From contig NZ_SOAM01000003.1 of NCBI RefSeq assembly GCF_004364555.1, positions 310,001-374,000 on the forward strand: a stretch of DNA of 64,000 nucleotides. The letters run 5' to 3'. Positions 7,859 through 17,033 of the stretch are shown here, piece by piece. This stretch comes from Amnibacterium kyonggiense. GTDB lineage: Bacteria; Actinomycetota; Actinomycetes; Actinomycetales; Microbacteriaceae. Every line of letters begins with the position of its first letter. Positions within the stretch are counted from its first letter, which is position 1. The notes below the pieces were generated by a model that saw nothing but the letters and a program-made list of their open reading frames with translations, had not been told where the DNA came from and did no database searches. Position numbers and translations under genes: made by a program.

Positions 7859-9198
7859 GGGACCACCGCCGACGTCTCGACCCGGTTGGCGGGCGCCTCC
7901 GGATCGGCGCGGAAGCGGAGGCGGTCGATGCGCCGGCCGTCCATCCGCAGCACCTCGAGCGTGCCCTGCTCGGTCCGCACCACGTCCCCCGTCCTCGGCA
8001 GCCGGCCGAGCTCGCTCACGACGAAGCCGGCGACCGTCTCGTAGAGGCCCGACTCCGGCACCCGCACGCCCGCCTGGTCGCGCAGCTCGTCGGGCCGCAG
8101 CATGCCGGGGAACGTCAGCGACTCCTTGCCGCGGACGACGCCCGCGCGGGTGCGGTCGTGCTCGTCGACGAGGTCGCCGACGAGCTCCTCCACGCAGTCC
8201 TCGAGCGTCGCGACGCCCGCCGTCCCGCCGTACTCGTCGAGCACGACGGCCATCTGGTAGCCGCGCCCGCGGAGCTCGCCGAGCAGCGCGTCCAGCGTCA
8301 TCGTCTCCGGCACGCGGAGCGCCTCCGTCTCGATCGCCCCGACGGGCACGTCGGCGCGGCGGTCGCGCGGGACCGCCATCGCCTGCTTGACGTGCACGAG
8401 CGCGACGACGTCGTCGACCCCGTCCTCGCCGGTCACGGGGAAGCGGGAGAACCCGGTCCGGCGGGCGAGCGCCAGGACGTCGGCCGCGGAGGCCGACCGC
8501 GCGATCGTGCTGAGGCGGGGGCGCGGCGTCATCACGTCGGCCGCGGTGTGGCCGGAGAACGTGAGGGTGCGCTCGAGCAGCGTCGCGGTGTCGCTGTCGA
8601 GGACGCCCTCCATCGCGCTGCGGCGGACGAGCGAGGACAGCTCCTGGGCCGTGCGGGCGCCGGAGAGCTCCTCCTTCGGCTCGATGCCGAGCCCGCGCAT
8701 GACGCCGTTCGCGGCACCGTTCAGCACCCGGACCGCCGGCCGGAACACCATCGTGAACCCCGTCTGGAACGGCATCACGAAGCGGGCGACGCGCAGCGGG
8801 CCGGCGAGGGCGAGGTTCTTCGGCAGCAGCTCGCCGAGGATCATGCTGATGACGGTCGCGATCAGCAGGCCCAGGACGGCGCCGATCGGCGCGACCGCCT
8901 CCTCCGGCACGCCGAGCGCCGTCAGCGGGGCGTCGATGAACGCGGAGAGCGCGGGCTCGAACGTGTAGCCGGCGAGCAGCGTCGTGAGCGTGATGCCGAG
9001 CTGCGCGCTCGACAGGTGCGTCGAAGTGATCTTCAGCGCCGCGATCGTGAGGTCGAGGCCCTTCTCCCCCGTGCGCTGCCGCGCCTCGAGGTCGGACCGG
9101 TCGAGGTTGACGAGCGCGAACTCGGCCGCGACGAAGAAGCCCGTGCCGACCGTGAGCACCACGCCGACCCCGAGCAGGACCAGATCGATCCAGAGCAT
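7855..9198 (-). CDS. CNNM/CBS-domain membrane protein (HlyC/CorC family), full-length copy
   Basis: 447 residues from ATG 9198. Order: CNNM transmembrane domain (about 1-200; FFVAAEFALVNLDRSDL, SAQLGITLTTLLAGYTFEP, ILGELLPKNLALAGPLR), a CBS pair (about 215-345; GFSRFPVTGEDGVDDVVALV, VVLDEYGGTAGVATLEDCVE), then the CorC_HlyC domain (about 360-435; LTFPGMLRPDEL, GLYETVAGFVVSELGRLP, VLRMDGRRIDRLRF). The first gene of a two-gene operon with the shorter paralogue. Probably a Mg2+/cation transporter or its regulator in the cytoplasmic membrane. A TACACT box lies about 40 nt upstream. Confidence 0.9.
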   Translation of the reverse strand: MLWIDLVLLGVGVVLTVGTGFFVAAEFALVNLDRSDLEARQRTGEKGLDLTIAALKITSTHLSSAQLGITLTTLLAGYTFEPALSAFIDAPLTALGVPEEAVAPIGAVLGLLIATVISMILGELLPKNLALAGPLRVARFVMPFQTGFTMVFRPAVRVLNGAANGVMRGLGIEPKEELSGARTAQELSSLVRRSAMEGVLDSDTATLLERTLTFSGHTAADVMTPRPRLSTIARSASAADVLALARRTGFSRFPVTGEDGVDDVVALVHVKQAMAVPRDRRADVPVGAIETEALRVPETMTLDALLGELRGRGYQMAVVLDEYGGTAGVATLEDCVEELVGDLVDEHDRTRAGVVRGKESLTFPGMLRPDELRDQAGVRVPESGLYETVAGFVVSELGRLPRTGDVVRTEQGTLEVLRMDGRRIDRLRFRADPEAPANRVETSAVVP

Positions 9199-9340
9199 TC
9201 AGGCGGCCAAGGGGTAGGGCGAATGATCGTCCATGAGGCCCACGAGTGTACCGCCCGCGCGTCCGCCCTCCGCGGGGTCCACCGATCCGGGCATCGGTGC
9301 TGTCCGCGCACCACCAGGGAGCGGGCCGGAGGATTGCCGG

Positions 9341-10327
9341 ATGCGGTACGTGATCGTGGGAGCGGGCGGCGTCGGCGGCGTGATCGGCGGGCTCCTCGCC
9401 GACGCGGGCCGGGAAGTGGCGCTCGTCGCCCGCGGCGCGCACGGCGACGCGATCGCCGCGGACGGCCTCCTGGTCCGCCGGCCCGACCGCGACCTGCGCC
9501 TGCGCGTGCCTGTCGCGCCGACGGTTGCGCGGCTCGGCCTCGCGGCGGACGACGTCGTGCTGATCGCGGTGAAGTCGCAGCAGACCGCCGGCGTCCTCGC
9601 GGACCTGGCCGCGGAGGAGGTCGACGGACGCCGGGCGACCGACGCCCTCCCGCTGCTCATGGCGCAGAACGGCGTCGCGAACGAGGACGCCGCGCTGCGG
9701 CTCGGGCCCGACGTGCACGGGATCTGCGTGAACCTGCCCGCGACGCACCTCGAGCCCGGCGTCGTGATCGGCGAGGGCTCCCCCGCCGCCGGCGTGCTGA
9801 CGATCGGGCTGGCGGTCGGAGGCGCCGACGACCTCGACCGCGCCGTCGCCGCGGACCTGACGGCCGCAGGATTCCGGGGCCGGGAGGACGAGGACGTGAT
9901 AGCGTGGAAGCGGGCGAAGCTGCTGCGCAACGTCTCCAACGCGGTCCAGGCGCTCTGCGGCCACGACGACGAGGACGGCGCAGAGCGCCTCGATCGGCTC
10001 GCCCGCGAGGAGGCGTCCGCCGCGTTCGACGCCGCGGGGCTGCCCGTCGTCGGCGACGACCGCTACGCCGCGGACATCTCCGGCTACTCGGCTCAGGCGG
10101 TCGGCGGGCGCGGTCGAGCGGGCGGCTCGACGTGGCAGAGCCTCGCCCGCGGCCAGGGCACCGTCGAGACGGACTGGCTGAACGGCGAGATCGCCCGGCT
10201 CGGCCGGCTCCACGGCGTCCCGACCCCGGTCAACGTCCTCCTGCAGCGCGCGATGTGGCGCCTCGTCCGCGACGGCGGCGCCCCGGGCTCGATGCGCCCG
10301 GCGTCCCTCCTCGCCGAACTCGCCTGA
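9341..10327 (+). CDS. panE: Ketopantoate reductase family protein (2-dehydropantoate 2-reductase)
   Basis: 328 residues from ATG 9341, with a GGAGG-like site 8-12 nt upstream. N-terminal Rossmann motif GAGGVGGVIGGLLADAG for NADPH, LIAVKSQQTAGVLADL, LLMAQNGVANE, and WKRAKLLRNVSNAVQAL, where the Lys is the catalytic residue of the family. The C-terminal ApbA_C helical domain follows, with the substrate-contact segment STWQSLARGQGTVETDWLNG. Makes pantoate for coenzyme A. Other ketopantoate-reductase-fold enzymes of unknown substrate exist, so the precise role is less certain than the family. Confidence 0.82.
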   Translation: MRYVIVGAGGVGGVIGGLLADAGREVALVARGAHGDAIAADGLLVRRPDRDLRLRVPVAPTVARLGLAADDVVLIAVKSQQTAGVLADLAAEEVDGRRATDALPLLMAQNGVANEDAALRLGPDVHGICVNLPATHLEPGVVIGEGSPAAGVLTIGLAVGGADDLDRAVAADLTAAGFRGREDEDVIAWKRAKLLRNVSNAVQALCGHDDEDGAERLDRLAREEASAAFDAAGLPVVGDDRYAADISGYSAQAVGGRGRAGGSTWQSLARGQGTVETDWLNGEIARLGRLHGVPTPVNVLLQRAMWRLVRDGGAPGSMRPASLLAELA

Positions 10328-10371
10328 ACCGACCTCCGTCCACCGAGGTCCCGCGCTGCGAGAGTGGGCGC

Positions 10372-11274
10372 ATGAGCGGGCTCCGTCTCGAGAGCGGCGA
10401 GTACGTCGAGCTGCAGGCCGGCACTCGGCCCGACGAGCTGCTCGCCTTCGTCGCGGCCCACCACCGCATCGAGGACCGGCACGGCCGGACGCCCCGAGGG
10501 CTCCGGGTGCAGTTCGACGAGCCGCTCCCGCCGCATCTGCTGCGGGCGATCGGCGACGCGGTCGAGGCGTTCCCCGAGGTCGAGGTGTACGCGTACGACC
10601 GCGCCGACCCGGACCTCGCGTGGACCGCGCTGCTCCCCCGCGTGCAGCGCCTCTCGCTCTCGACGATGCGGACCGAGTCGTTCGCGCCGCTGTCGGACCT
10701 CGTCGAGTTGCGCGAGCTCTCGCTGCCGGAGACGCTCAGCCGGCGGCCCTCGCTGGCGCCCCTCGCGGCGCTCACCCGGCTGGAGGAGCTCGGCATCCCC
10801 GTGCACGAGCGCGGCTTCGAGGTCGTCGCCGGCCTGCCGGCGCTGCGGCACCTCGGCCTGTACGCCTCCCGCGCCGCCTCGTTCGAGGCGCTCGCCGGGC
10901 ATCGGACGCTCGAGTCGCTCTCGTTCGGCTTCGGCCGCGTCCGCGACCTCCGTCCGCTCTCCCGGATCCCGCACCTCCGCGAGCTCGGGTTCTGGCGGGT
11001 GAGCCGCTTCGAGGACGAGCACGCGCAGGCCCTCGGCGAGCTGGCAGGGCTCGAGTCGCTGAGCATCGCCGATCAGCCGAGGATCACCTCGCTCGACCCG
11101 CTCACGCAGGCACCGGCCGCGACGATGCGCAGGCTCGAGCTCGACGGCCTCCGCGGTCTCCGCAGCGCATCGTTCCTCGAGCGACTCCCCGCCCTCGAGG
11201 AGCTGATGGTCCTCGACAGCGGCGCGGTGCCGAAGGTCAGTCCCTCCTCCGCTCCGGGGACAGCCGGCGACTGA
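10372..11274 (+). CDS. Leucine-rich-repeat-like protein
   Basis: 300 residues from ATG 10372. The first 90 residues are a non-repetitive cap; residues about 95-285 hold about eight irregular leucine-rich units (for example LVELRELSLPETL, LTRLEELGIPVHERG, LPALRHLGLYASRA, IPHLRELGFWRVSRF, MRRLELDGLRGLR). No signal peptide or membrane helix, so probably cytosolic. It follows panE by 44 bp and may share its transcript. Function unknown; bacterial LRR proteins of this kind usually mediate protein binding. Confidence 0.72.
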   Translation: MSGLRLESGEYVELQAGTRPDELLAFVAAHHRIEDRHGRTPRGLRVQFDEPLPPHLLRAIGDAVEAFPEVEVYAYDRADPDLAWTALLPRVQRLSLSTMRTESFAPLSDLVELRELSLPETLSRRPSLAPLAALTRLEELGIPVHERGFEVVAGLPALRHLGLYASRAASFEALAGHRTLESLSFGFGRVRDLRPLSRIPHLRELGFWRVSRFEDEHAQALGELAGLESLSIADQPRITSLDPLTQAPAATMRRLELDGLRGLRSASFLERLPALEELMVLDSGAVPKVSPSSAPGTAGD

Positions 11275-11275
11275 C

Positions 11276-11295
11276 GGGGCGGTGCGCTCCGCCCC
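11276..11295. terminator. Hairpin between convergent LRR and guaB1 genes
   Basis: Seven-bp arms ggggcgg / ccgcccc around a 6-nt loop, directly after the LRR stop codon. No T-tract. Placed to stop transcription from both sides. Confidence 0.55.
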
Positions 11296-11322
11296 TTCAG
11301 CCGCGGGGAGCCCCCGCAGGCG

Positions 11323-12762
11323 TCACCAGCCGACGGGGAGCGGCTTGCCCTCCTCGTAGCCGGCGGCCGACTGCACGCCGACCGTCGCGCGCTCGCGGAA
11401 TGCGACGAGGTCCGCCGCGCCCGCGTACGTGAACGACGACCGGACGCCGGTCGTGATCATGTCGAGGAGGTCCTCGACGCCGGGCCGGAGGGGGTCGATG
11501 AGGATGCGGGAGCTCGAGATGCCCTCCGCGAACAGCTCCTTCCGCGCCAGCTCCCACGGGTCGCGGTCGCCGAAACGCGAGCTGACCGCCTTCGTGGACG
11601 CCATGCCCCAGCTCTGCTTGAACAGGGCGCCGTCCGCGCCGCGCTCGATGACGCCGGGCGCCTCGATCGTGCCGGCGAACCAGGAGCCGATCATCACGGA
11701 GGACGCGCCCGCCGCGAGCGCGAGCGCCACGTCGCGCGGGTACCGGACGCCGCCGTCCGCCCAGACGTGCGCGCCGAGCTGGTGCGCCGCGTCCGCGGTC
11801 TCGAGCACCGCGGAGAACTGCGGCCGCCCCACCGCGGTCATCATGCGGGTCGTGCACATCGCACCGGGCCCGACGCCGACCTTCACGATCGAGGCACCCG
11901 CCCGCACGAGGTCGCGCGTCGCCTCCGGCGTCACGACGTTGCCGGCGACGAGCGGCAGCCCGAGGTCGAGGGCCGCGACGGCCTCGAGCGCCTTCAGCAT
12001 CCCGTCCTGGTGCCCGTGCGCGGTGTCGAGGACGAGGACGTCGGCACCGAGCGCCGCGAGGTCCCGGGCGCGGGAGGCGACGTCGCCGTTGATGCCGATC
12101 GCGGCGGCGACGCGGAGGCGCCCCTGCGCGTCGAGCGCCGGCGCGTAGATCGCCTGCCGCACGAGGCTGCGGTGGCTCGCGGTGCCGACGACGCGGTCGC
12201 CGTCCGCGACGGCCGCGAACTCGCCGCCGACGAGGTCGTCCCAGCGGTGGAACAGCTCCTCCGGGCCGGGGGCGGTCGGGGCGATGGTGGCGAACGCCGG
12301 CGTGAGGAGGTCGCGCAGCCGCGTCCCGGGGTCGGCGCCCGCGAGCGCCGCCGCGGTCACCGTCCCCTGCACGGCGCCGTCCTTGTCGACGACCACGACG
12401 CCGCGGTCGGCGCCGCCGGTCACGAGGCGCTGCGCATCCCAGACCGTGGCCTTCGGCGCGAGCACGATCGCCGAGTCCCAGCGCGTCGACTGGTCCTTCA
12501 CCCAGGCGACGGCCGCCTCGAGGTCGGCGCGCGGCAGGTCCTGCGGGAGGACGCCGAGGCCGCCCCGCCGGGCGAGCGTCGCCGCGAGGCGCGGACCGGT
12601 CACCGAGTTCATGTTCGCCGCGACCACCGGGATCGTCGCACCGGTGCCGTCGTCGGGCACCAGGGAGACGTCGAGGCGGCTCGACACGCCCGAGTGGACC
12701 GGGGCCAGGAACACGTCGGAGTAGGTGAGGTCGTACGGGGGCGGCGCGCTGAGGAAACGCAT
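11323..12762 (-). CDS. guaB1: GuaB1 family IMP dehydrogenase-related protein (GMP reductase type)
   Basis: 479 residues. IMPDH/GMPR fold with an inserted CBS pair: TYSDVFLAPVHSGVSSR at the N-terminus, VVAANMNSVTGPRLA, CBS domains at about 95-215, then VLVLDTAHGHQDGML, the GVGPGAMCTTRMMTAVG loop with the catalytic Cys, WADGGVRYPRDVALALAAGA and MIGSWFAGTIEAPG. Actinobacterial GuaB1 proteins have been shown to act as GMP reductases, converting GMP to IMP, rather than as IMPDH. The ATG at 12762 is favoured by a TACCGT box 7 nt upstream. Monocistronic, divergent from kgd. Confidence 0.9.
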   Translation of the reverse strand: MRFLSAPPPYDLTYSDVFLAPVHSGVSSRLDVSLVPDDGTGATIPVVAANMNSVTGPRLAATLARRGGLGVLPQDLPRADLEAAVAWVKDQSTRWDSAIVLAPKATVWDAQRLVTGGADRGVVVVDKDGAVQGTVTAAALAGADPGTRLRDLLTPAFATIAPTAPGPEELFHRWDDLVGGEFAAVADGDRVVGTASHRSLVRQAIYAPALDAQGRLRVAAAIGINGDVASRARDLAALGADVLVLDTAHGHQDGMLKALEAVAALDLGLPLVAGNVVTPEATRDLVRAGASIVKVGVGPGAMCTTRMMTAVGRPQFSAVLETADAAHQLGAHVWADGGVRYPRDVALALAAGASSVMIGSWFAGTIEAPGVIERGADGALFKQSWGMASTKAVSSRFGDRDPWELARKELFAEGISSSRILIDPLRPGVEDLLDMITTGVRSSFTYAGAADLVAFRERATVGVQSAAGYEEGKPLPVGW

Positions 12763-12769
12763 GTCCGAA

Positions 12770-12775
12770 ACGGTA
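12770..12775 (-). promoter_or_regulatory. -10 box of guaB1 (leaderless type)
   Basis: TACCGT on the minus strand, 7 nt before the ATG at 12762. Confidence 0.5.
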
Positions 12776-12807
12776 TCCGTGCCGCCCGTTCGCACGCGCG
12801 TCGGGCG

Positions 12808-12813
12808 TAGCCT
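12808..12813 (+). promoter_or_regulatory. -10 box of kgd
   Basis: TAGCCT, 29 nt before the GTG start; the leader in between contains AGGGAG at 12830-12835, a ribosome site, so this transcript is leadered, unlike its divergent neighbour guaB1. Confidence 0.4.
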
Positions 12814-12842
12814 GGGGTGCTGCGACTGCAGGGAGCGATCAA

Positions 12843-15800
12843 GTGGGCGAAGAAGCGGTGTCGGACCAGCTGACGGGGACCGAGGAGGGCGCCGCGACCG
12901 AGTTCGGCGCCAACGAGTGGCTCGTGGACGAGCTCTACGAGCGGTTCATCGTCGACAAGGACTCGGTCGACAAGTCCTGGTGGCCGGTGCTCGAGGGATA
13001 CCGCCCGGTCGACGGGGACGCGGTGCTGCAGCCGCGCGAGGACGCCGCCACCGCGATCACGAGCGATGCGCCCGCGCAGCCCGCCGCCGGCACGCCGCCG
13101 CGCGAGGCGCCGCCCGCCTCCCCCGCCCCGGCGCCTGCCTCCCCCGCCCAGGCCGCGCCCGCCCCGGAGAAGGCGCCCGCGGCGAAGAAGCCGATCCCCG
13201 CCGACGCTCCGGCGCAGCGCGTCCAGTCCGGCGCGGCGAGCGACGACGTCGTCACCCCGCTCCGCGGCATGGCCAAGGCCCTCGCGACGAACATGGACCA
13301 GTCGCTGTCGATCCCGACCGCGACCAGCGTGCGGACGATCCCGGCGAAGCTGATGATCGACAACCGCATCGTCATCAACAACCACCTGCGCCGCGCCCGC
13401 GGCGGCAAGGTGAGCTTCACCCACATGATCGGCTGGGCGCTCGTCAAGGCGCTCATGGAGTTCCCGAGCCAGAACGTCCACTACGCCGAGATCGACGGCA
13501 AGCCCTCGGTCGTGCAGCCCGGCCACATCAACCTCGGCCTCGCGATCGACATCCCGAAGCCGGACGGCACCCGCGCGCTCCTCGTCCCCTCGATCAAGCG
13601 CGCCGAGACGATGCACTTCGCGGAGTTCGTCGCCGCCTACGACGACCTCGTCCGCAAGGCCCGGGCGAACAAGCTCACGGTGGAGGACTTCGGCGGCACC
13701 ACGATCTCGCTGACGAACCCGGGCGGCATCGGCACGGTCCACTCCGTGCCCCGCCTCACCGTCGGCCAGGGCGCGATCATCGGCGCTGGCGCGCTCGAGT
13801 ACCCGGCCCAGTTCCAGGGCTCCAGCGAGAAGACGCTGATCGACCTCGGCATCTCGAAGACGATCACCCTCACGTCGACGTACGACCACCGCGTGATCCA
13901 GGGCGCCGGCTCCGGGGAGTTCCTCCGGATCGTGCACCAGCTCCTCATCGGCGAGCAGCACTTCTACGAGGAGATCTTCGCCGCGCTCCGCGTCCCGTCC
14001 GACCCGATCCACTGGGCGCAGGACATCAACGTCGACCTCGCCGACCACGTGTCGAAGACGGCGCGCGTGCAGGAGCTCATCAACGCGTACCGCGTGCGCG
14101 GGCACCTGCTCGCGGACGTCGACCCGCTCGTCTACCAGCAGCGGTCCCACCCGGACCTCGACATCCGGAATCACGGCCTCACCTTCTGGGACCTCGACCG
14201 CGAGTTCGTGGTCGGCGGCTTCGCGGGCAAGCGCTCGATGCTGCTCCGCGACGTCCTCGGCCAGCTCCGCGACAGCTACTGCCGCACGGTCGGCCTCGAG
14301 TACATGCACATCCAGGACCCGGCGCAGCGGCGCTGGTTCCAGGAGAACCTCGAGCGCCCGTACGCGAAGCCGACGCACTCCGAGCAGATGCGCATCCTCG
14401 GCAAGCTGAACCAGGCCGAGGCGTTCGAGACCTTCCTGCAGACGAAGTACGTCGGTCAGAAGCGCTTCAGCCTCGAGGGCTCGGAGAGCCTCATCTCCCT
14501 CCTCGACACCGTGCTGCAGCGGGCGACGGAGGAGGACGCGCTCGACTCCGCCGCGATCGGCATGGCGCACCGCGGCCGCCTCAACGTGCTGACGAACATC
14601 TGCGGCAAGACGTACGGCCAGATCTTCCGCGAGTTCGAGGGCACGCAGGACCCGAAGACGGTCCAGGGCTCCGGCGACGTGAAGTACCACCTCGGCACCG
14701 AGGGGTCCTACGTCTCCGCGACCGGCGAGACGCTGCCCGTGACGCTCGCGGCGAACCCGTCCCACCTCGAGACCGTCGACGGCGTGCTCGAGGGCATCGT
14801 GCGCGCGAAGCAGGACCGCGACCCGGTCGCGACGTTCCGCGTGCTGCCGATCCTCATCCACGGCGACGCGGCGATGGCCGGTCAGGGCGTCGTGGTCGAG
14901 ACGCTGCAGATGTCGCAGCTGCGGGCCTACCGCACCGGCGGCACGGTGCACATCATCGTGAACAACCAGGTCGGCTTCACGACGTCGCCCTCCGACGGCC
15001 GCACCTCGATCTACGCCTCGGACGTCGCGAAGACGATCCAGGCGCCGATCTTCCACGTGAACGGCGACGACCCGGAGGCCGTCGCCCGCGTCGCGGAGCT
15101 CGCGTTCGCGTACCGGCAGGAGTTCCACCGCGACGTCGTCGTGGACCTCGTCACCTACCGCCGCCGCGGGCACAACGAGGGCGACGACCCGTCGATGACC
15201 CAGCCGGTCATGTACAACCTGGTCGAGGCGAAGCGCAGCGTCCGGAAGCTGTACACGGAGGCGCTCGTCGGCCGCGGCGACATCACGCAGGAGCTGTACG
15301 ACGACGCGCACCGCGACTTCCAGTCGCGGCTCGAGCAGGCGTTCCTGGAGACGCACGAGGCGCAGACCGCGAGCATCCCGGTCATCGCCCCGGAGCCGGA
15401 CGCGGACGCCGACCGGGTCGCGGACCTCGAGATGCCGTCCGCGCAGCGCGACGAGGGCCTCCCCGAGCCGTCGCACGTCGACGCCGCGACCCTGCAGCGC
15501 ATCGGCGACCACTTCGCGAACGCGCCGGAGGGCTTCACCGTCCACCCGAAGCTCGTCGGCCTGATGGCCAAGCGCGCGCAGCAGACCCGCGACGGCGGCA
15601 TCGACTGGGCGTGGGCCGAGCTGCTCGCGATCGGCACGCTGCTCCTCGACGGCACCCCGGTGCGGTTCGCCGGGCAGGACTCCGGGCGCGGCACGTTCGT
15701 GCAGCGCCACGCGGTGCTGCACGACCGCGAGACCGGCGCCGAGTGGACGCCGCTCGCGAACCTGTCCGAGGACCAGGGCAAGTTCTGGATCTACGACTCG

Positions 15801-16628
15801 CTCCTCAGCGAGTACGCCGCGCTCGGCTTCGAGTACGGCTACTCCGTCGAGCGGCCCGAGGCGCTCGTGTGCTGGGAGGCGCAGTTCGGCGACTTCGTCA
15901 ACGGCGCGCAGATCGTCATCGACGAGTACATCTCCGCGTCGGAGCAGAAGTGGGGCCAGCGCTCGAGCGTCGTGCTCCTGCTCCCCCACGGCTTCGAGGG
16001 TCAGGGCCCCGACCACTCGTCCGCGCGCATCGAGCGGTTCCTGCAGCTCGCGGCGCAGGACAACATGACGATCGCGCAGCCGTCGACCCCGGCGTCGTAC
16101 TTCCACCTGCTGCGCCGCCAGGCGACCGCTCGGCCGCGCCGGCCGCTCGTCGTGTTCACGCCGAAGTCGATGCTCCGCCTCCGCGGCGCGACGAGCTCGG
16201 TGGCGGACCTGACCGACGGCGGGTTCGAGCCGGTGATCGACGACGCGCGCATCCAGGACCCGTCGGCCGTGACGCGCGTGGTGCTGCACGCCGGCAAGAT
16301 CCACTACGACCTGCTGGCCGAGGCGGAGAAGCGGCAGGACCTGTCCACCGCGCTCGTCCGCGTCGAGCAGTACTACCCGGTGCCCCGGCAGGAGCTCGCG
16401 ACGGTGCTGCAGCGCTACCCGTCGGCGGAGGTCGTCTGGGCGCAGGACGAGCCGCTGAACCAGGGCGCGGCGCCGTTCGTGCAGCTCGAGATGCTGCGCG
16501 GCCGGTTCGACGACGGGCGCGGCATCCGCGTCGTCTCGCGACCCGCGTCGGCCTCCCCGGCCGCGGGCTCGGCGAAGCGGCACCAGGCGGAGCAGCTCGA
16601 CCTCATCCAGCGCGCCTTCGCGCGATAA
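12843..16628 (+). CDS. kgd: Multifunctional 2-oxoglutarate dehydrogenase (E2-E1 fusion)
   Basis: 1261 residues from GTG 12843. Order: a short N-terminal segment (NEWLVDELYERF, about 24-35), an Ala/Pro-rich linker (about 70-125), an E2 succinyltransferase catalytic domain (about 135-370; VTPLRGMAKALATNMDQSL, and YDHRVIQGA with the catalytic His near 349), then E1 (about 400-1261; GMAHRGRLNVLTNI near 573, GDVKYHLG near 611, HVNGDDPEA). This architecture is the actinobacterial Kgd/OdhA type, which works with AceF and Lpd to turn 2-oxoglutarate, CoA and NAD+ into succinyl-CoA in the TCA cycle. Monocistronic. Confidence 0.96.
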   Translation: MGEEAVSDQLTGTEEGAATEFGANEWLVDELYERFIVDKDSVDKSWWPVLEGYRPVDGDAVLQPREDAATAITSDAPAQPAAGTPPREAPPASPAPAPASPAQAAPAPEKAPAAKKPIPADAPAQRVQSGAASDDVVTPLRGMAKALATNMDQSLSIPTATSVRTIPAKLMIDNRIVINNHLRRARGGKVSFTHMIGWALVKALMEFPSQNVHYAEIDGKPSVVQPGHINLGLAIDIPKPDGTRALLVPSIKRAETMHFAEFVAAYDDLVRKARANKLTVEDFGGTTISLTNPGGIGTVHSVPRLTVGQGAIIGAGALEYPAQFQGSSEKTLIDLGISKTITLTSTYDHRVIQGAGSGEFLRIVHQLLIGEQHFYEEIFAALRVPSDPIHWAQDINVDLADHVSKTARVQELINAYRVRGHLLADVDPLVYQQRSHPDLDIRNHGLTFWDLDREFVVGGFAGKRSMLLRDVLGQLRDSYCRTVGLEYMHIQDPAQRRWFQENLERPYAKPTHSEQMRILGKLNQAEAFETFLQTKYVGQKRFSLEGSESLISLLDTVLQRATEEDALDSAAIGMAHRGRLNVLTNICGKTYGQIFREFEGTQDPKTVQGSGDVKYHLGTEGSYVSATGETLPVTLAANPSHLETVDGVLEGIVRAKQDRDPVATFRVLPILIHGDAAMAGQGVVVETLQMSQLRAYRTGGTVHIIVNNQVGFTTSPSDGRTSIYASDVAKTIQAPIFHVNGDDPEAVARVAELAFAYRQEFHRDVVVDLVTYRRRGHNEGDDPSMTQPVMYNLVEAKRSVRKLYTEALVGRGDITQELYDDAHRDFQSRLEQAFLETHEAQTASIPVIAPEPDADADRVADLEMPSAQRDEGLPEPSHVDAATLQRIGDHFANAPEGFTVHPKLVGLMAKRAQQTRDGGIDWAWAELLAIGTLLLDGTPVRFAGQDSGRGTFVQRHAVLHDRETGAEWTPLANLSEDQGKFWIYDSLLSEYAALGFEYGYSVERPEALVCWEAQFGDFVNGAQIVIDEYISASEQKWGQRSSVVLLLPHGFEGQGPDHSSARIERFLQLAAQDNMTIAQPSTPASYFHLLRRQATARPRRPLVVFTPKSMLRLRGATSSVADLTDGGFEPVIDDARIQDPSAVTRVVLHAGKIHYDLLAEAEKRQDLSTALVRVEQYYPVPRQELATVLQRYPSAEVVWAQDEPLNQGAAPFVQLEMLRGRFDDGRGIRVVSRPASASPAAGSAKRHQAEQLDLIQRAFAR

Positions 16629-16652
16629 CGCCTCCCGCTGCGGGGGCTCCCC

Positions 16653-16690
16653 GCTGCTGATCGGGCGGTGCGCACCGCCCGATCAGCAGC
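16653..16690. terminator. Perfect 38-bp palindrome between convergent kgd and rsrA
   Basis: Arms of 19 bp starting gctgctgatcgggcggtgc pair with no unpaired loop base in the DNA (center 16671/16672). It lies 25 bp after the kgd stop and 99 bp before the rsrA end. No T-tract on either side. Most likely a bidirectional transcription stop. Confidence 0.65.
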
Positions 16691-16788
16691 ACGAGGCCCC
16701 CGAAAGCGGGTTGGCGGGGGGTCTCACCGTCGAGCTCCACGCCCTGCAGAAAGCAGCAGCCGTCGCCCCAGGCGGGCGAGCGCCCGGG

Positions 16789-17028
16789 TCAGTGGGTGAT
16801 GGTGAGCCGCAGGCTCGAGATCACCTGGACGCGGAGCTCCTCCGGAGCGGTGTCCCGGCACGCGCGCTTCACGGCGTCCGTCAGCACCTGTCCGAGGTGC
16901 ACCTCGTCGGAGCAGTCCTCGCAGTGCGCGAGGTGCTCGGAGATGTCCGCGTACTCGGATCGCTCGAGCTCGTGGTGCAGGTACTCCTCGAGATCGGCCT
17001 TCGCCTTCTCGCAGCCGCAGTCCGTCAT
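16789..17028 (-). CDS. rsrA: Mycothiol-system anti-sigma-R factor RsrA
   Basis: 79 residues. Zinc-binding anti-sigma (ZAS) motif H-x3-C-x2-C in EHLAHCEDC (His32, Cys36, Cys39), with further cysteines at 4, 6 and 57. In Streptomyces RsrA binds SigR in reduced form and releases it when disulfides form. It begins 5 bp after the sigR stop, with GAGGA just before the ATG, so the two are co-transcribed. Cytosolic. It is convergent with kgd. Confidence 0.93.
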   Translation of the reverse strand: MTDCGCEKAKADLEEYLHHELERSEYADISEHLAHCEDCSDEVHLGQVLTDAVKRACRDTAPEELRVQVISSLRLTITH

Positions 17029-17033
17029 CGTCC

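Noticed and set aside
12609-16583. Very long open frame antisense to kgd, and similar long frames opposite other genes (for example 1061-4012 and 8158-11274).
   Set aside because: High GC content keeps antisense frames open. Their proteins are Arg/Ala/Gly/Pro-rich low-complexity with no family marks, while the opposite strand carries well-known enzymes.
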